This document shows, piece by piece, positions 38,839-48,820 of a DNA stretch of 62,189 nucleotides (the first letter of the stretch is position 1; every line of letters starts with the position of its first letter). Both the position numbers and the translations under genes were made by a program. Below the pieces are notes generated by a model that saw nothing but the letters and a program-made list of their open reading frames with translations, ran no database searches and was not told where the DNA came from. The DNA is from Halocalculus aciditolerans (GTDB taxonomy: Archaea > Halobacteriota > Halobacteria > Halobacteriales > Halobacteriaceae), in NCBI RefSeq assembly GCF_014647475.1, contig NZ_BMPG01000008.1, positions 1 to 62,189 of the forward strand, in the 5' to 3' direction.

Positions 38839-40251
38839 TCACTCTTTGCTTGGTTCGAAGGCAGCAGCCAGCTGCTCGCGCATATACTCCCGGCGGAGCG
38901 TCCGGGCGCGTGTATCCGAGAGGTAGTTCTGCAGGACGACGTCGGCGCTCGCGCTGCCCTGTTCGGCCGCGATCTCATCGAGGCTTCCGAGGACGACGTC
39001 GAGCGACGCAGAATACGCGTCGTACCAGTACCGCCGCCCCATCTTCGGCGCCGGTGTCACCCCGTCGATCTCGTCGGGAAGGCCCGCCCGGTCAGCGAGC
39101 TGTGTAAACCGGTTCCAGACCGTCCACCGGGAGATGGAATCGCCCGAGGTGTGGGGTGACGGAAACAGGTAGCCGTCCCAATCGTCGTGATCGGCGAATG
39201 CTGCAAGCCGATCCTCGAGGACATCCCGACCGTACAGCAGCGACACCTGTCCGGGACCGTTCTTTCGCTCCTCGAAGGAGATATACGGGACTTCGTCGGC
39301 GGCGACGTCGAGGACGAACTGGCGTGTGTGGAGGCGGGCGACCTCGTTCGGGCGAAGCCCCCACGCGCACAGTGCGAGGACCAGGAGGCGGTCTTCTGGT
39401 CCGTCGGCCGCCTGGTAAAGCGCGCGGACGTGCTCGGTGGCGAGACACGGTGTGTCGGCATCGTCATCGGTGTCGTTCGACCAGTCGAATTCCTCGTCGA
39501 GGCCGTCAGCCGGGTTGACGGCGGCCCATTTGCGCCGGACCAGATGGGCGTACCAGTTTGAGACGGCGAGATGAATCCGGCGTTTGGTTTGCCCGCCATT
39601 GAGATCCTCGTGCAAGCGGTCGAACGCTGCCCAGCACGCATCGACCGCTTTGTAGGCCGGGACGTCGCCATCGCGAGCGACGGGCGTCACGAGATCGTAT
39701 GTGTCGTTCTCGTCGCAGTAGGCGGCGACGTAGCGGTTCAATCGGTAGCGGAGCGTATCGATCGACGAGTCCGCGAGGCCCTTTCGCTCTCGACGGGAGG
39801 TGAGGAACGATTCGAGCGCCTCGATAGTCCGTTCGTGGTCGGTCGCCCAGTCATAGCTCGTCTCCGTGGATTCGAGCCCGAGGTCAGTCGACCAGAACTC
39901 CCCGAACGTCATATCGTGGTACTCCCGCAACGCGTAGAGAAGCGGGCGGAAGTCGTGGTCGCGGAGCCAGCTGTGCGTCGGCTTCTCCTGGTCGGGATCG
40001 AGACCGTCGGCTTCCATCGCGGGGGCGACGACCGCCCAGTACGCGTCGACGAGTTCCTCGCGGTCGAGCAGCGTCCAGGAGATGTCGTCGACGTCCTCCC
40101 AGTCGGCGTGTGTCACCGGCGTTGTCGCGTCACTCACGGGGGACACCCCACCGTTTCCAGTATTCGAACCGCTCGGAAGCGGCGTAGCGGCCTCGATGAG
40201 TGGGTTTCCGATTCTAAGTCCGGCATGTTCGGGCAGTAGCGCGTTTCTCAC
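38839..40251 (-). CDS. Tyrosine recombinase (integrase)
   Basis: The 470-residue protein has the catalytic set R300 (CAWGLRPNEVARLH), K330 (ERKNGPG), R406/R407 (KMGRRYWYDAY) and Y443 (QNYLSDTRAR). The usual box II histidine is replaced (PAPKMGRR). A core-binding SAM-like domain lies at ~140-240. It could resolve plasmid multimers or integrate the plasmid; no attachment site or tRNA fragment is visible nearby. The first ~40 residues are low-complexity and an internal GTG (about residue 39) may be the real start. Orientation is with the HTH/PIN pair. Confidence 0.85.
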   Translation of the reverse strand: MRNALLPEHAGLRIGNPLIEAATPLPSGSNTGNGGVSPVSDATTPVTHADWEDVDDISWTLLDREELVDAYWAVVAPAMEADGLDPDQEKPTHSWLRDHDFRPLLYALREYHDMTFGEFWSTDLGLESTETSYDWATDHERTIEALESFLTSRRERKGLADSSIDTLRYRLNRYVAAYCDENDTYDLVTPVARDGDVPAYKAVDACWAAFDRLHEDLNGGQTKRRIHLAVSNWYAHLVRRKWAAVNPADGLDEEFDWSNDTDDDADTPCLATEHVRALYQAADGPEDRLLVLALCAWGLRPNEVARLHTRQFVLDVAADEVPYISFEERKNGPGQVSLLYGRDVLEDRLAAFADHDDWDGYLFPSPHTSGDSISRWTVWNRFTQLADRAGLPDEIDGVTPAPKMGRRYWYDAYSASLDVVLGSLDEIAAEQGSASADVVLQNYLSDTRARTLRREYMREQLAAAFEPSKE

Positions 40252-40377
40252 AACTACATTATAGGTTTTGGGGACTCACTGACCGTCACAGTCTGTGAGA
40301 ACACCGACCAAAGATGTCGAAATACCGAGTCACAAAGTAAACTCCATGTCGATATATAAAATCTGTTAGCGCCGGCG

Positions 40378-42502
40378 GCCACGTTTTCGGGATCTCGATA
40401 GCTACAAACCACTAGCTCCGTGATACATTGAGCGGATTTGATGCACTGGTGCGGCGCAGTAACCGACTTATTGAGTAGGTAGAATCAGTCGTTGTCGTGA
40501 CTAATGTGACACACTGATAGCTCTCGCAGCCACGATTCCCGGACTGCAATGGATAGAGAAACCACCCCGACGGTGGATGACGACGCCCCCGCGCTGGCGG
40601 GGGCGATCGTCGAGCATGCCGGAGCGGTCTCTGAGACTGCTGATCACCTCTGGCGGGTTCTCGGCAGCGTCGTAATCCCTACAAACGGTCTGACCGACGC
40701 CCGCCAACAGGCGAAAGTCGCCAACGGTACTGAGCCGATGGCGCGTGTCTACCTCTATCAGACGATCTACGACCTCGCCCAAAGCGAGGTCGCAGATCGC
40801 TTGGAGGAACGGACAGCACTCCTAAAAGAACTGGGCTTGGAGACGGCACCGTCCCAACAGACCATCTCGTACGCGTGGGACCAGTTCAGCGAACAGACCG
40901 AATTGACGCTCACCGCTGCAGCCACGGGTATCGCGCAGGAAGCCGTTGACCACGGCGTCATCATGGAAGCACGCGTTCCGATCATCCCGGACGAAGATGA
41001 CATCGACGAAGACGGAGACGAACCGACGGTAACACGCGAGCACGTCCGAAAGCACGGGAGCAAGGTCGTCGAACTCGCCAGGCGGCACGCCTTCGGCGAG
41101 TTCGACTCTCACAGAGCTGAGAACACGGTCTACGAGGACGAACAGATCCTCGATCTGTTCTCCTCGGCGTGCCTCACGCAGGGAAGTGCGCATTCGGAGG
41201 GAGAAGCCGGCTGGTTTCTCGACGAGAACGACATCTGTGACGACTCGACGTTCCTACGAGTGATCAAGCAGTTCGCAATGCCGGCTGATCAGGAAGTACC
41301 TGTCTCACTCCAAGAGCAACAGATCGAGGATATCGTGGCGTTCACCGAGGTATTCCGCGAGCACCTCATGAACGCGTTCGATACCGCAACCGAGAACATC
41401 CTCCAGACGATCCGGTATGAAGATCCATTCGACGACCGCCACGTCGTGGCGGCCGTCGATTTCACGCGCGTTCCCTACCACGTCTGGCCGTGGATCGACA
41501 AGGACGAAGAGATCTCGAAGTCGGCGTATCCGCCGATGGTGAGCGGCTACGTGGACGACGGCGAACTGAAACACGGCTACACGTTCGCGACGATCACGAT
41601 CGTCGGGAACGCTGTCCCGATCATTCTGGGTATCGAACCAGTCAAAGAGCACTCAGAGTGGGAGCCAGCCGATGCACCAGCTGACTCGAAAGCAGACGTC
41701 GTTGGGCGTCTGCTTTCGAGAGCCCAGCAGTACGTCGATCTCGACGAAGTGCTGCTGGATCGCGGCTTCTACGCGAAGGAAGTTCGTGCTGAGATTGACG
41801 GTCGCGACTTGCTGTATACGATGCCGGTGCCGAAGTACGAGCCAGATTACCGGGCAATCAAGAAAATCAAGAGCAAAGACGGCGTTGACGCCGCTGTCAA
41901 CAACGACATCCCCGTCGGGATCGACGGCGATGTCGATCACACCGCCGCGTATCTGTACGTTCCAGCGACCAATGAGGACGCTGACGGGAACTACGCTGTG
42001 TTCGTCACCAACCGCGATCACGTCGCTCCCGACGAGATCGCTCACGTTACCAACAGCTACAGCCGCCGCTGGGACATCGAAAACCAGTACAAGTCGGTGA
42101 AAGCGTACCTCCCCAAGACCTCGTCGAAGGATTACCGCGTCCGATTGTTCAACTTCACGTTCGCCGCGTTACTGTACAACCTCTGGCGACTCACCGACTT
42201 TCTCGTGAAAGTCGGCATGGACCGTGAGATCAGATCGCCACCAGTCGTGACCGCCAGGACGTTCGTCCGGGCGGTCGGCCAGTCACTGCGAGAGGTCGGC
42301 TGATCGTTATCAACCCTTGTGCTCGCCTGCGGCAAGCCGCAGGACTCGCAGTCTAAGCGAGATATCGGCGGCTGTTGCCCACTCGAACTGTCCTGCCCAG
42401 CCAGCTAGGGATCAACGCATAGGACGTTCTCCCCGATCTCTCAGATGGTACCTAATTCGACCGTTATTCGTTTGTAGAGAGCCAATATCCCGAAAACGTG
42501 GC
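40378..42502 (+). mobile_element. 2125-bp IS4-type insertion sequence
   Basis: Perfect 16-base terminal repeats GCCACGTTTTCGGGAT (40378-40393) and its complement (42487-42502), with further similarity inward (CTACAAAC / GTTTGTAG). I see no target duplication in the flanks, so one side may have recombined. Confidence 0.8.
40549..42303 (+). CDS. IS4-superfamily transposase
   Basis: The 584-residue protein has a DDE fold: Asp in VAAVDFTRVPYH, Asp in EVLLDRGFYAKEV, and the IS4 Y-(2)-R-(3)-E-(6)-K signature YSRRWDIENQYKSVK. It is long for the family, with an N-terminal ~200-residue extension containing an acidic insert. ATG 40549 is preceded by 170 bases of element sequence. The gene is intact. 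It marks the border between plasmid backbone and the glycan cargo region, where base composition drops. Confidence 0.88.
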   Translation: MDRETTPTVDDDAPALAGAIVEHAGAVSETADHLWRVLGSVVIPTNGLTDARQQAKVANGTEPMARVYLYQTIYDLAQSEVADRLEERTALLKELGLETAPSQQTISYAWDQFSEQTELTLTAAATGIAQEAVDHGVIMEARVPIIPDEDDIDEDGDEPTVTREHVRKHGSKVVELARRHAFGEFDSHRAENTVYEDEQILDLFSSACLTQGSAHSEGEAGWFLDENDICDDSTFLRVIKQFAMPADQEVPVSLQEQQIEDIVAFTEVFREHLMNAFDTATENILQTIRYEDPFDDRHVVAAVDFTRVPYHVWPWIDKDEEISKSAYPPMVSGYVDDGELKHGYTFATITIVGNAVPIILGIEPVKEHSEWEPADAPADSKADVVGRLLSRAQQYVDLDEVLLDRGFYAKEVRAEIDGRDLLYTMPVPKYEPDYRAIKKIKSKDGVDAAVNNDIPVGIDGDVDHTAAYLYVPATNEDADGNYAVFVTNRDHVAPDEIAHVTNSYSRRWDIENQYKSVKAYLPKTSSKDYRVRLFNFTFAALLYNLWRLTDFLVKVGMDREIRSPPVVTARTFVRAVGQSLREVG

Positions 42503-42650
42503 ACGAAATCCCCCGATCCATCGCGATGAGTCGGGAAGTACTAGGTCCAGTATGTGAAATCCGGTAATCAAGGGGAGACGGGCCATCGTGGCCACTATTA
42601 ATATAATGACACTACATAAATATAATATATTAAAATATATTAAAATATAT
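42503..42650. other. AT-rich border of the cargo region
   Basis: Together with the IS end this makes a 347-base gene-free gap (42304-42650). The last ~60 bases are a nearly pure A/T run (TATTAAAATATATT units) at the 3' end of the first glycosyltransferase gene. It may act as a transcription end. Confidence 0.5.
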
Positions 42651-43820
42651 TTAATATTGTGTTAATAATTGTGTGGTTAGTCTCCTTATCGTTTTCTCGA
42701 ACTCGTCAGTCGAGTAGTCTGAAACTGTAGACTCAAGATCTGTTTTGAGCTCTTGCTGCAATCTCTTATTTTCCATTACGGTCGAAATCTTCTGAATAGC
42801 ATCATCAATGCTGTCATATTTTAATTTTGGTTCTTCGTTTATGATCTCAGTTTGTCCTCCCCCATTCGGAACAAATGGAATAACACCCCCTGCGACCATT
42901 TCTGCAACTGCAATTCCGAAGTGTTCGTTCTTCCGCCCATGTAACCCGTACCGGTGCTGTTCAATGAGGTCTACGAGGTTCTGGCGATCAACGTACCCTT
43001 CAAGACACACGTACTCGCGGGCCGCTGCCTTCTTAAGGACCCGTTCGTAGTATGACTGACTGCCGACTCCACCAATAATGTGGAGATGCGTCTTTATTCC
43101 GCGGGTCCGCAATCCGTCTATGATTTTGATCATTTCCAGCTGGCGCTTAGACTCGTGAACTGCACCCACGGTAACGAAGCCCGGTTCTCGGTTGTCTACG
43201 GTCGGATCAAAGTCTTCGACGTTCACCGGAGGATAAACAACCTCTACTGGGTGATCGTAGGTGTGCTGGATAATTTCCCGTGTCCAGTGGGAGTTCGTGA
43301 CTAGGGTTGTCGAGGAATCGAAATCTCCAGCACCGGCGACGGCTCTGCAGACCGTCCGGTAGAGCCGGTAGGGAACCGACGGGGCCCACGTTTCGTACGT
43401 TGAGTCGGCGCTCCCTGAGTAGGACGGAAAGTGGATATACTGCAACGATGGCCCGTCGACGAAAAACTCGTTTGCCGTACTCACTACGAGATCGTGATTT
43501 AGCTCCGATGAGCGCACTTGCCGTTGCACGAACGCGGATTTGAGTGCGTCCAGATGCAGATCTGTCTGGCCCCACTCATTAGATAGATCTATGATAGTTT
43601 CAATTACCGAAACAGGTAGTGATGATACGGATGTGACCGTTAGATCGCCTTCATCAACTGTAACACCGTTCTGCTGATTAAGTGACTCAAACTCAGGAGT
43701 ACTCCCAGTGTATAATGTGATTTCGTGATCGTTAATGAGTGCATTGAGTACGTGGAGCGTGACTGTTATACCCCCGCGCCCACGCGTGATATCAGGGTGG
43801 AATACTGCGATATCTGCCAT
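42651..43820 (-). CDS. GT4-family glycosyltransferase A
   Basis: The 389-residue protein has two Rossmann-like halves. N-terminal FHPDITRGRGGITVTLHVLNAL supplies the glycine loop. The C-terminal half has FVTVGAVHESKRQLEMIKI and EHFGIAVAEMVAGGVIPFVPNGGG, the E-x7-E-type donor-nucleotide motif of family GT4. It transfers a sugar from a nucleotide donor to a lipid-linked or surface glycan. It is clearly paralogous to the gene at 47576-48775 (same length class and same HGRKNEHFG / HGKEFEHFG region). AT-rich codon use sets it apart from the backbone. Confidence 0.88.
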   Translation of the reverse strand: MADIAVFHPDITRGRGGITVTLHVLNALINDHEITLYTGSTPEFESLNQQNGVTVDEGDLTVTSVSSLPVSVIETIIDLSNEWGQTDLHLDALKSAFVQRQVRSSELNHDLVVSTANEFFVDGPSLQYIHFPSYSGSADSTYETWAPSVPYRLYRTVCRAVAGAGDFDSSTTLVTNSHWTREIIQHTYDHPVEVVYPPVNVEDFDPTVDNREPGFVTVGAVHESKRQLEMIKIIDGLRTRGIKTHLHIIGGVGSQSYYERVLKKAAAREYVCLEGYVDRQNLVDLIEQHRYGLHGRKNEHFGIAVAEMVAGGVIPFVPNGGGQTEIINEEPKLKYDSIDDAIQKISTVMENKRLQQELKTDLESTVSDYSTDEFEKTIRRLTTQLLTQY

Positions 43821-43993
43821 CTATTGTCTCTAGGTTCCCCTTTATTGCTGATTACCTCTTCGGAAGCGTTCTACTCATCCGTAGGGTGTTACAGGTTATT
43901 TTCATACTTGATCGAGCTGGTCTTCTGAGGAAAAGACTGTCGTTTGGGTGAATCAGTGTCTTAGTCAAGTTATCAATGCCAAACCTATTGGCA

Positions 43994-44728
43994 TCAATTT
44001 AGTCTGGCTTTGATGACATATGCGTCATTTTTTTCTGCATATTCTATTCCGGACATGACTGGACGCTTCCATACAATATCGTATCCTTTATTTCTCAACA
44101 CATCTATTGTTTCAAAACTGGGGGACCCAAGAAATCCATGCGTCTCAACGATGATTGTTTCTGGTAATAGCTCTAATTGGTTAATTATTTTAGTTTCTGC
44201 ACCTTCCACATCCATCTCAATCACATCAAAATATGGAAGCGAGGATGGTGAAATAGTATTGTAATCACCTCTATTTCCTGGCGCTTCTTTAATATCACCA
44301 ATAGCAGAATGATGGATCGTAAAGTCTACGTCATTCAGAGACCGGGTTTCTTCGATAATCTCAACTCTTTCCCCACTTGCTTCATATACATGGACAGATT
44401 CACTATCTGATAATCGAGCAGCGATAACGGCTGTCACACCAAATCCTCCGCCTATAATTCCGACTGAGTCACCGACAAAAACAGATTCTTGGAGGCCCTT
44501 GATATTGGTTGATTTATACTCTGGCTTATGCGAAATTGTATTAAAAAGAACATAATCATCTATTTTTGGGCGATATCTCCCAACTAGTACCTCGTTATAT
44601 ATGGACGGTTCCCCGCGAGGGAATATTGGGCGGAAAAATCGTCGATAACAGTATCCGGGTATCTTTCGGGAAATATGGATGAGTCCTTTATCAGAGACAT
44701 CATGAATAACGTCGGTGATAGATACCAT
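43994..44728 (-). CDS. FkbM-family methyltransferase
   Basis: The 244-residue protein has a SAM-binding glycine motif near residue 90 (DSVGIIGGGFGVTAVIAARL). An acidic ribose-binding residue follows in VHVYEAS, and the FkbM-type core is FDVIEMDVEGAETKIINQLELLPETIIVETHG. Enzymes of this family O-methylate sugars in surface glycans and natural products. No membrane segment, so it acts in the cytoplasm before export. Low GC matches the cargo region. A 173-base gap separates it from glycosyltransferase A. Confidence 0.87.
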   Translation of the reverse strand: MVSITDVIHDVSDKGLIHISRKIPGYCYRRFFRPIFPRGEPSIYNEVLVGRYRPKIDDYVLFNTISHKPEYKSTNIKGLQESVFVGDSVGIIGGGFGVTAVIAARLSDSESVHVYEASGERVEIIEETRSLNDVDFTIHHSAIGDIKEAPGNRGDYNTISPSSLPYFDVIEMDVEGAETKIINQLELLPETIIVETHGFLGSPSFETIDVLRNKGYDIVWKRPVMSGIEYAEKNDAYVIKARLN

Positions 44729-44809
44729 TCTTATCGGTGTATTATAGAACCTGAGTAATAAACCACCGGAAAAACCTTAATGACGGTATATATATGTTCA
44801 TTATATAGC

Positions 44810-46183
44810 TCAACCAAAGAGAAGTTGCACAGCTGTCGAATGCATAGTAGCAGCACGAATCTTCTCGAGCGAGTGTCGCGTAGTCGACCGTTTCCACGCA
44901 GTTACTATCTTGTCTCTATACGGCATTGCATTATAAGTAAGAGTCCCGATAATGATACTGCCGTTGGACCAGTGTTGTAGGGTTGAAGCGACGCGAGAAT
45001 TCTCTACTGCCGCTTGGATCCATGACATCGTATATATCGTATCCATTGATCCTGTATTGAGTATTACCCCTGAAGCAATCAGTATCCAGAACGCGCGAGT
45101 AAGTCCTGGCGTAAAGCTTAGATTAACGAGAGATGCCGCTAATCCGGCGGCTATTGCCAGACTCAGCTGCCGGGATCGCGCAGTGTCATGCCAGCCCCGC
45201 CACAGTCCCAGCACTGTGACTCCAAGAACAGCGTAAAACCAGAACATCGCTGGCACACCGCCGATAACCCCAAGTAATAGGATGATATTGTGGGGGATAA
45301 ACTCGGAAAAATACTGTGTAACAGGTGGAGCAATCCCTGTAATTGGATTCTCGATGATAAGGTTGCTTGCTCGGGAGAATTGTCGCAAGCGGGAAATTGC
45401 ACTTCGCGAATTGATCTGGATAAGAGCGTACGATGCAAACACAACCAGACCAGTATTCAACACAAGAACGAGTATCGACGCCCCGGCATTTTTCCACCCA
45501 ATATCCCAGATACGACGCCCAAACACGCCAGCAGCCAGGACACTGAGTGCGACTATTAGTGCGACCCACGTCGCGCGCGACTGAATGAATACCGTAGCTG
45601 CGAGTACGGTCAAGATTGGTAGAAGGAGCCAATTTTGGTGTGTCCGGCGCCACTTAAGAATTACAAAAGGCAATGGGGCCAGAAAGTATGTACTGAGAAC
45701 TCCTGGTGAGACCAAAGGTAAACCAAGTGTACGTGGTAGCGGTGGCAACGGACCTCGTCCAACTACTGAGAAGACACGTCCTCCGAAGCTAGGGTCCACG
45801 AAGATCGCATACAGTGTCATGGCGGCCACCACAGTCCCCCCTGTGAATAAACCCCACAGAACATACTCTATATCCACAATGGAGCGAACAGAAAGTGAGA
45901 TGAAAATGATTAGCGACGTAAACGCGAGGAATTGCGGGACGTGCCAGCCCCCCGCGATAACGACCGTCCACCCCATGAACAGTAATAACAAAATTAGTAA
46001 GGGGCGCGTCCCAGCCGCAAACCACGCATCCGCATATACTAGTTGATACAGCACGATAAGACCGATTCCGACAGCAAGTGCGAAATCAGCAATAGAAATT
46101 GGCCCGATAATGCTATATGGATTGAAAATCTGAATACCAATGACTATCGCAACTATTACGCTCTGAGGTCTCCACCCTGACAT
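44810..46183 (-). CDS. O-antigen ligase/polymerase-like membrane protein
   Basis: The 457-residue protein has about ten to twelve hydrophobic segments. The motif SRATWVALIVAL is near residue 215, and a large external loop holds ENPITGIAPPVTQYFSEFIPHNIILLLGVIGG (near 285-315), the layout of the Wzy/WaaL ligase family. It probably polymerises glycan repeat units or attaches them on the outer face. Start ATG 46183 opens into a clear signal-anchor-like first helix. Flippase and glycosyltransferases nearby support the role. Confidence 0.8.
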   Translation of the reverse strand: MSGWRPQSVIVAIVIGIQIFNPYSIIGPISIADFALAVGIGLIVLYQLVYADAWFAAGTRPLLILLLLFMGWTVVIAGGWHVPQFLAFTSLIIFISLSVRSIVDIEYVLWGLFTGGTVVAAMTLYAIFVDPSFGGRVFSVVGRGPLPPLPRTLGLPLVSPGVLSTYFLAPLPFVILKWRRTHQNWLLLPILTVLAATVFIQSRATWVALIVALSVLAAGVFGRRIWDIGWKNAGASILVLVLNTGLVVFASYALIQINSRSAISRLRQFSRASNLIIENPITGIAPPVTQYFSEFIPHNIILLLGVIGGVPAMFWFYAVLGVTVLGLWRGWHDTARSRQLSLAIAAGLAASLVNLSFTPGLTRAFWILIASGVILNTGSMDTIYTMSWIQAAVENSRVASTLQHWSNGSIIIGTLTYNAMPYRDKIVTAWKRSTTRHSLEKIRAATMHSTAVQLLFG

Positions 46184-46510
46184 TATATTGCCATATATGA
46201 CTTCACTTTTAAAGATGTACTCGACTTACGGGCATTTCTTGATTTTGAATGTAGTGCTGTACTTCCAGAAGAGGTAACCCATAATTGTGATCCATATGAT
46301 ATCATCAACCTCTGGTGTTAATTATAAACCATCAGATATAGGGCCATTCTTGGTTCGAGCGTTAAATTCTAGATTGTCGGTAGCCACAGTACTCGTCTGT
46401 CTACATACTGAATTAGATTTTCGATATAGGATGCAGTGACGCAACGGGAAATCTGGTGGACTACATCAGTTACCGACGTTTCTAAGTAGATACTATCCAA
46501 AACACAACCG
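46184..46510. other. Gene-free gap between divergent cargo genes
   Basis: 327 AT-rich bases between the divergent genes at 46183 (-) and 46511 (+). It must hold both promoters; TATA-like stretches are plentiful. I see no repeat or RNA gene. Confidence 0.5.
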
Positions 46511-47545
46511 ATGACCGATGTCGCTATGCTGTACAGTGGTGAAGAGCCTCATCCCGTCCATAGAGGATTTGCTGAGTCGGTCGATGCGGACATAATCGGC
46601 GTCCCACAACTTACTCCAAGCGCTGTATTCCGTGTAGCCCTGAATAGATCGAAATTTCTCTATCCACAATATGACGTACTTATCACGGAAGGAACTGGGG
46701 CGCTTGAAGCCGGGATTGCAAACAAACTATCCAACGGAACCACGTTACTCTTTCTCGCAGGCGGGCACGGTATCCACCTCCTTAATGCTGAGAGCGATAT
46801 GGACGTTAATTCGGCCACTAAGTCGGCGGTTGTAAATGTGTTTCCGGAAGTGATTCGATCGGTGTTAGCACGTTGCGTTGACGGCGTGATTGCGGTCTCC
46901 GACCTGGCGGCCGAAATCACACACAGGATGGTCGGTGCAGAGACACCGACCAGAATTGTTCACCCGTATATCGATGCCGGTCTCTACGATCAATTGATCG
47001 AAACGGACCCTGACCTCTCCGTTAACGAGGCGGTGACAGTGTCTCAGGCGCATCACTACAAGGGGACTGATATCCTTGTGGCAGCATGGGGACGGGTCCT
47101 TGATGACGTCTCTGATGCGACGCTCCATATTGTCGGTGCTGGCCATCCAGAAGCGTATGGAAATAAAGACGGAATCGAGGTACACGGCTACGTCGAAAAC
47201 CTCACGGACGTTTTTCGTCGCTGTGCGCTCTACGTCCAGCCATCGCGGATAGACACATTTCCGGTTAGTACATTGGAAGCTATGGCCACGGGCCTTCCAA
47301 CAGCGGTCACTAATAAGACTGGTACACTCTCGGAGGTACAGAAAGTAGATCCGTCGCTCATCATGGCACCGAATCCATCGACTGTCGGTCAAACCATCAG
47401 TAAGTACTTTAGGACATCTGTATCGCGGCGTCGAACTCTCTCAGAGCAGTTCCGCGACATTGGGTCACGGTTTGCGGAGACAAGTCAGCGTCAAGAGTTC
47501 AAACGGAACTACGAAGAGATTCTCGAAGAAATACATTCGGAGTAA
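46511..47545 (+). CDS. GT4-family glycosyltransferase B
   Basis: In this 344-residue protein the C-terminal half has AVTVSQAHHYKGTDILVAAWGRVLDDVSDATLHIVGAG and LYVQPSRIDTFPVSTLEAMATGLPTAVTNKTG, the acceptor-loop and E-x7-E-like motifs of GT4 enzymes. The N-terminal Rossmann half is less conserved (EGTGALEAGIANKLSNGTTLLFLAGGHG). It is a different lineage from transferases A and C. It is the only + strand transferase in the left part of the cargo, and the next gene converges on it. Donor sugar unknown. Confidence 0.83.
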   Translation: MTDVAMLYSGEEPHPVHRGFAESVDADIIGVPQLTPSAVFRVALNRSKFLYPQYDVLITEGTGALEAGIANKLSNGTTLLFLAGGHGIHLLNAESDMDVNSATKSAVVNVFPEVIRSVLARCVDGVIAVSDLAAEITHRMVGAETPTRIVHPYIDAGLYDQLIETDPDLSVNEAVTVSQAHHYKGTDILVAAWGRVLDDVSDATLHIVGAGHPEAYGNKDGIEVHGYVENLTDVFRRCALYVQPSRIDTFPVSTLEAMATGLPTAVTNKTGTLSEVQKVDPSLIMAPNPSTVGQTISKYFRTSVSRRRTLSEQFRDIGSRFAETSQRQEFKRNYEEILEEIHSE

Positions 47546-47575
47546 GACGAGGCGAGTCCATTAAACGTCCTCGGT

Positions 47576-48775
47576 TTATTCGGTTTGAGAGAGTTCCTCA
47601 GTGACGAGTGACCGTATTTGTTGCTGGAATCGCTCTCTAGTATACCTAGTGGAGCTTTCGCGCAGGAGCTGTCTGATCGAGTCCTGCTCATCGGGACTTT
47701 CCATCACAGTCTTTATTTTTTCGACGGCACTGCTAACTTCACGATAGAGCACTCGCTCATCATTCTTCACGATGTCTATCTGCCCCCCACTGTTAGGAAC
47801 AAACGGAATTACACCACCAGCCACCATCTCCGCGACGACCATCCCGAAGTGTTCGAACTCCTTCCCGTGAATGCCGTACTTATGTTGCTGGATTGCATCG
47901 ACCAGTTCTTCCCTGCTACACTCCCCTTCAATATAGATATATTCGCGTGATTGAACCTTCCGCTTGATGTCGTCAGCGTAAGATGTGTTTCTAACAGGGC
48001 CAATCAGGTGGAGGTGCACATCGTCGTTCCATTCGTGAAGTTCGTCGACTATTTCGATTGTCCTCGAAACTTGTTTCCCTGGGCAAATACGCCCAATCGT
48101 AACGAACCCTTCTTCTCGTTGCTCCCATTCGGTATCAGTAAAATCCTGATCATTAATTGGAGGGTACACTATATCCGGAGAAGTATCGTAGATACGTTCG
48201 ACGATGTCAGCTGTCCACTGTGAGTTGACGAGCAGTCGGTCTTCGCTGATACGTTGAGGGGAGTACCCAGCGAGAAGTCGACATACAGCGTCGTATGGAC
48301 GATACATCGAAGAGTCACTTCCACGATACCCAGGGATCGCATCCCGACCATCCGTAGCGATCAGCCCCCTTCTCGGGAAATGGATGTACTGGATGGCCCG
48401 GGACCCCAAGCTAATCTCGCCGCTCGTCGAAACCATGAGATCGTATGACTGTTGGATATCTCTTACATAACGGTAGAAACAGGTATTGCGGAGTGCCGAC
48501 AGCTCGATTGTACTGGAAACAGATGATATACTCCGAAAGATAGATAGTGGTAAATCGTCGTATAGGTCAATCTCAACATCTTGGACGTTAGTTCCGTAAA
48601 AATTATTGAGATCATCAAAATCAGGTGATGATATCGTAATTAGCGTTACATCATACTGATCTTGAAGTGCTTCTAGAATGTGCATACAGACGGATTCGCT
48701 GCCTCCTTTCATCATTAAGTCTGGATGGACGACCGCAACACTTGTCTGATTGGAATGGGTTATATTTGGGGTCAT
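47576..48775 (-). CDS. GT4-family glycosyltransferase C
   Basis: The 399-residue protein is a paralogue of transferase A: VVHPDLMMKGGSESVCMHILEAL, IQYIHFPRRGL, NSQWTADIVERIY, GFVTIGRICPGKQVSRTIEI and EHFGMVVAEMVAGGVIPFVPNSGG align position by position. The two probably add chemically similar sugars in sequence. The start at 48775 gives a 45-base divergent spacer to the hydrolase gene at 48821, so both promoters must overlap there. Cargo-type base composition. Confidence 0.87.
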   Translation of the reverse strand: MTPNITHSNQTSVAVVHPDLMMKGGSESVCMHILEALQDQYDVTLITISSPDFDDLNNFYGTNVQDVEIDLYDDLPLSIFRSISSVSSTIELSALRNTCFYRYVRDIQQSYDLMVSTSGEISLGSRAIQYIHFPRRGLIATDGRDAIPGYRGSDSSMYRPYDAVCRLLAGYSPQRISEDRLLVNSQWTADIVERIYDTSPDIVYPPINDQDFTDTEWEQREEGFVTIGRICPGKQVSRTIEIVDELHEWNDDVHLHLIGPVRNTSYADDIKRKVQSREYIYIEGECSREELVDAIQQHKYGIHGKEFEHFGMVVAEMVAGGVIPFVPNSGGQIDIVKNDERVLYREVSSAVEKIKTVMESPDEQDSIRQLLRESSTRYTRERFQQQIRSLVTEELSQTE

Positions 48776-48820
48776 AATTTTCCGAGAGCTTTATACGGCA
48801 AACCAGGCAATCCAAGCTTA

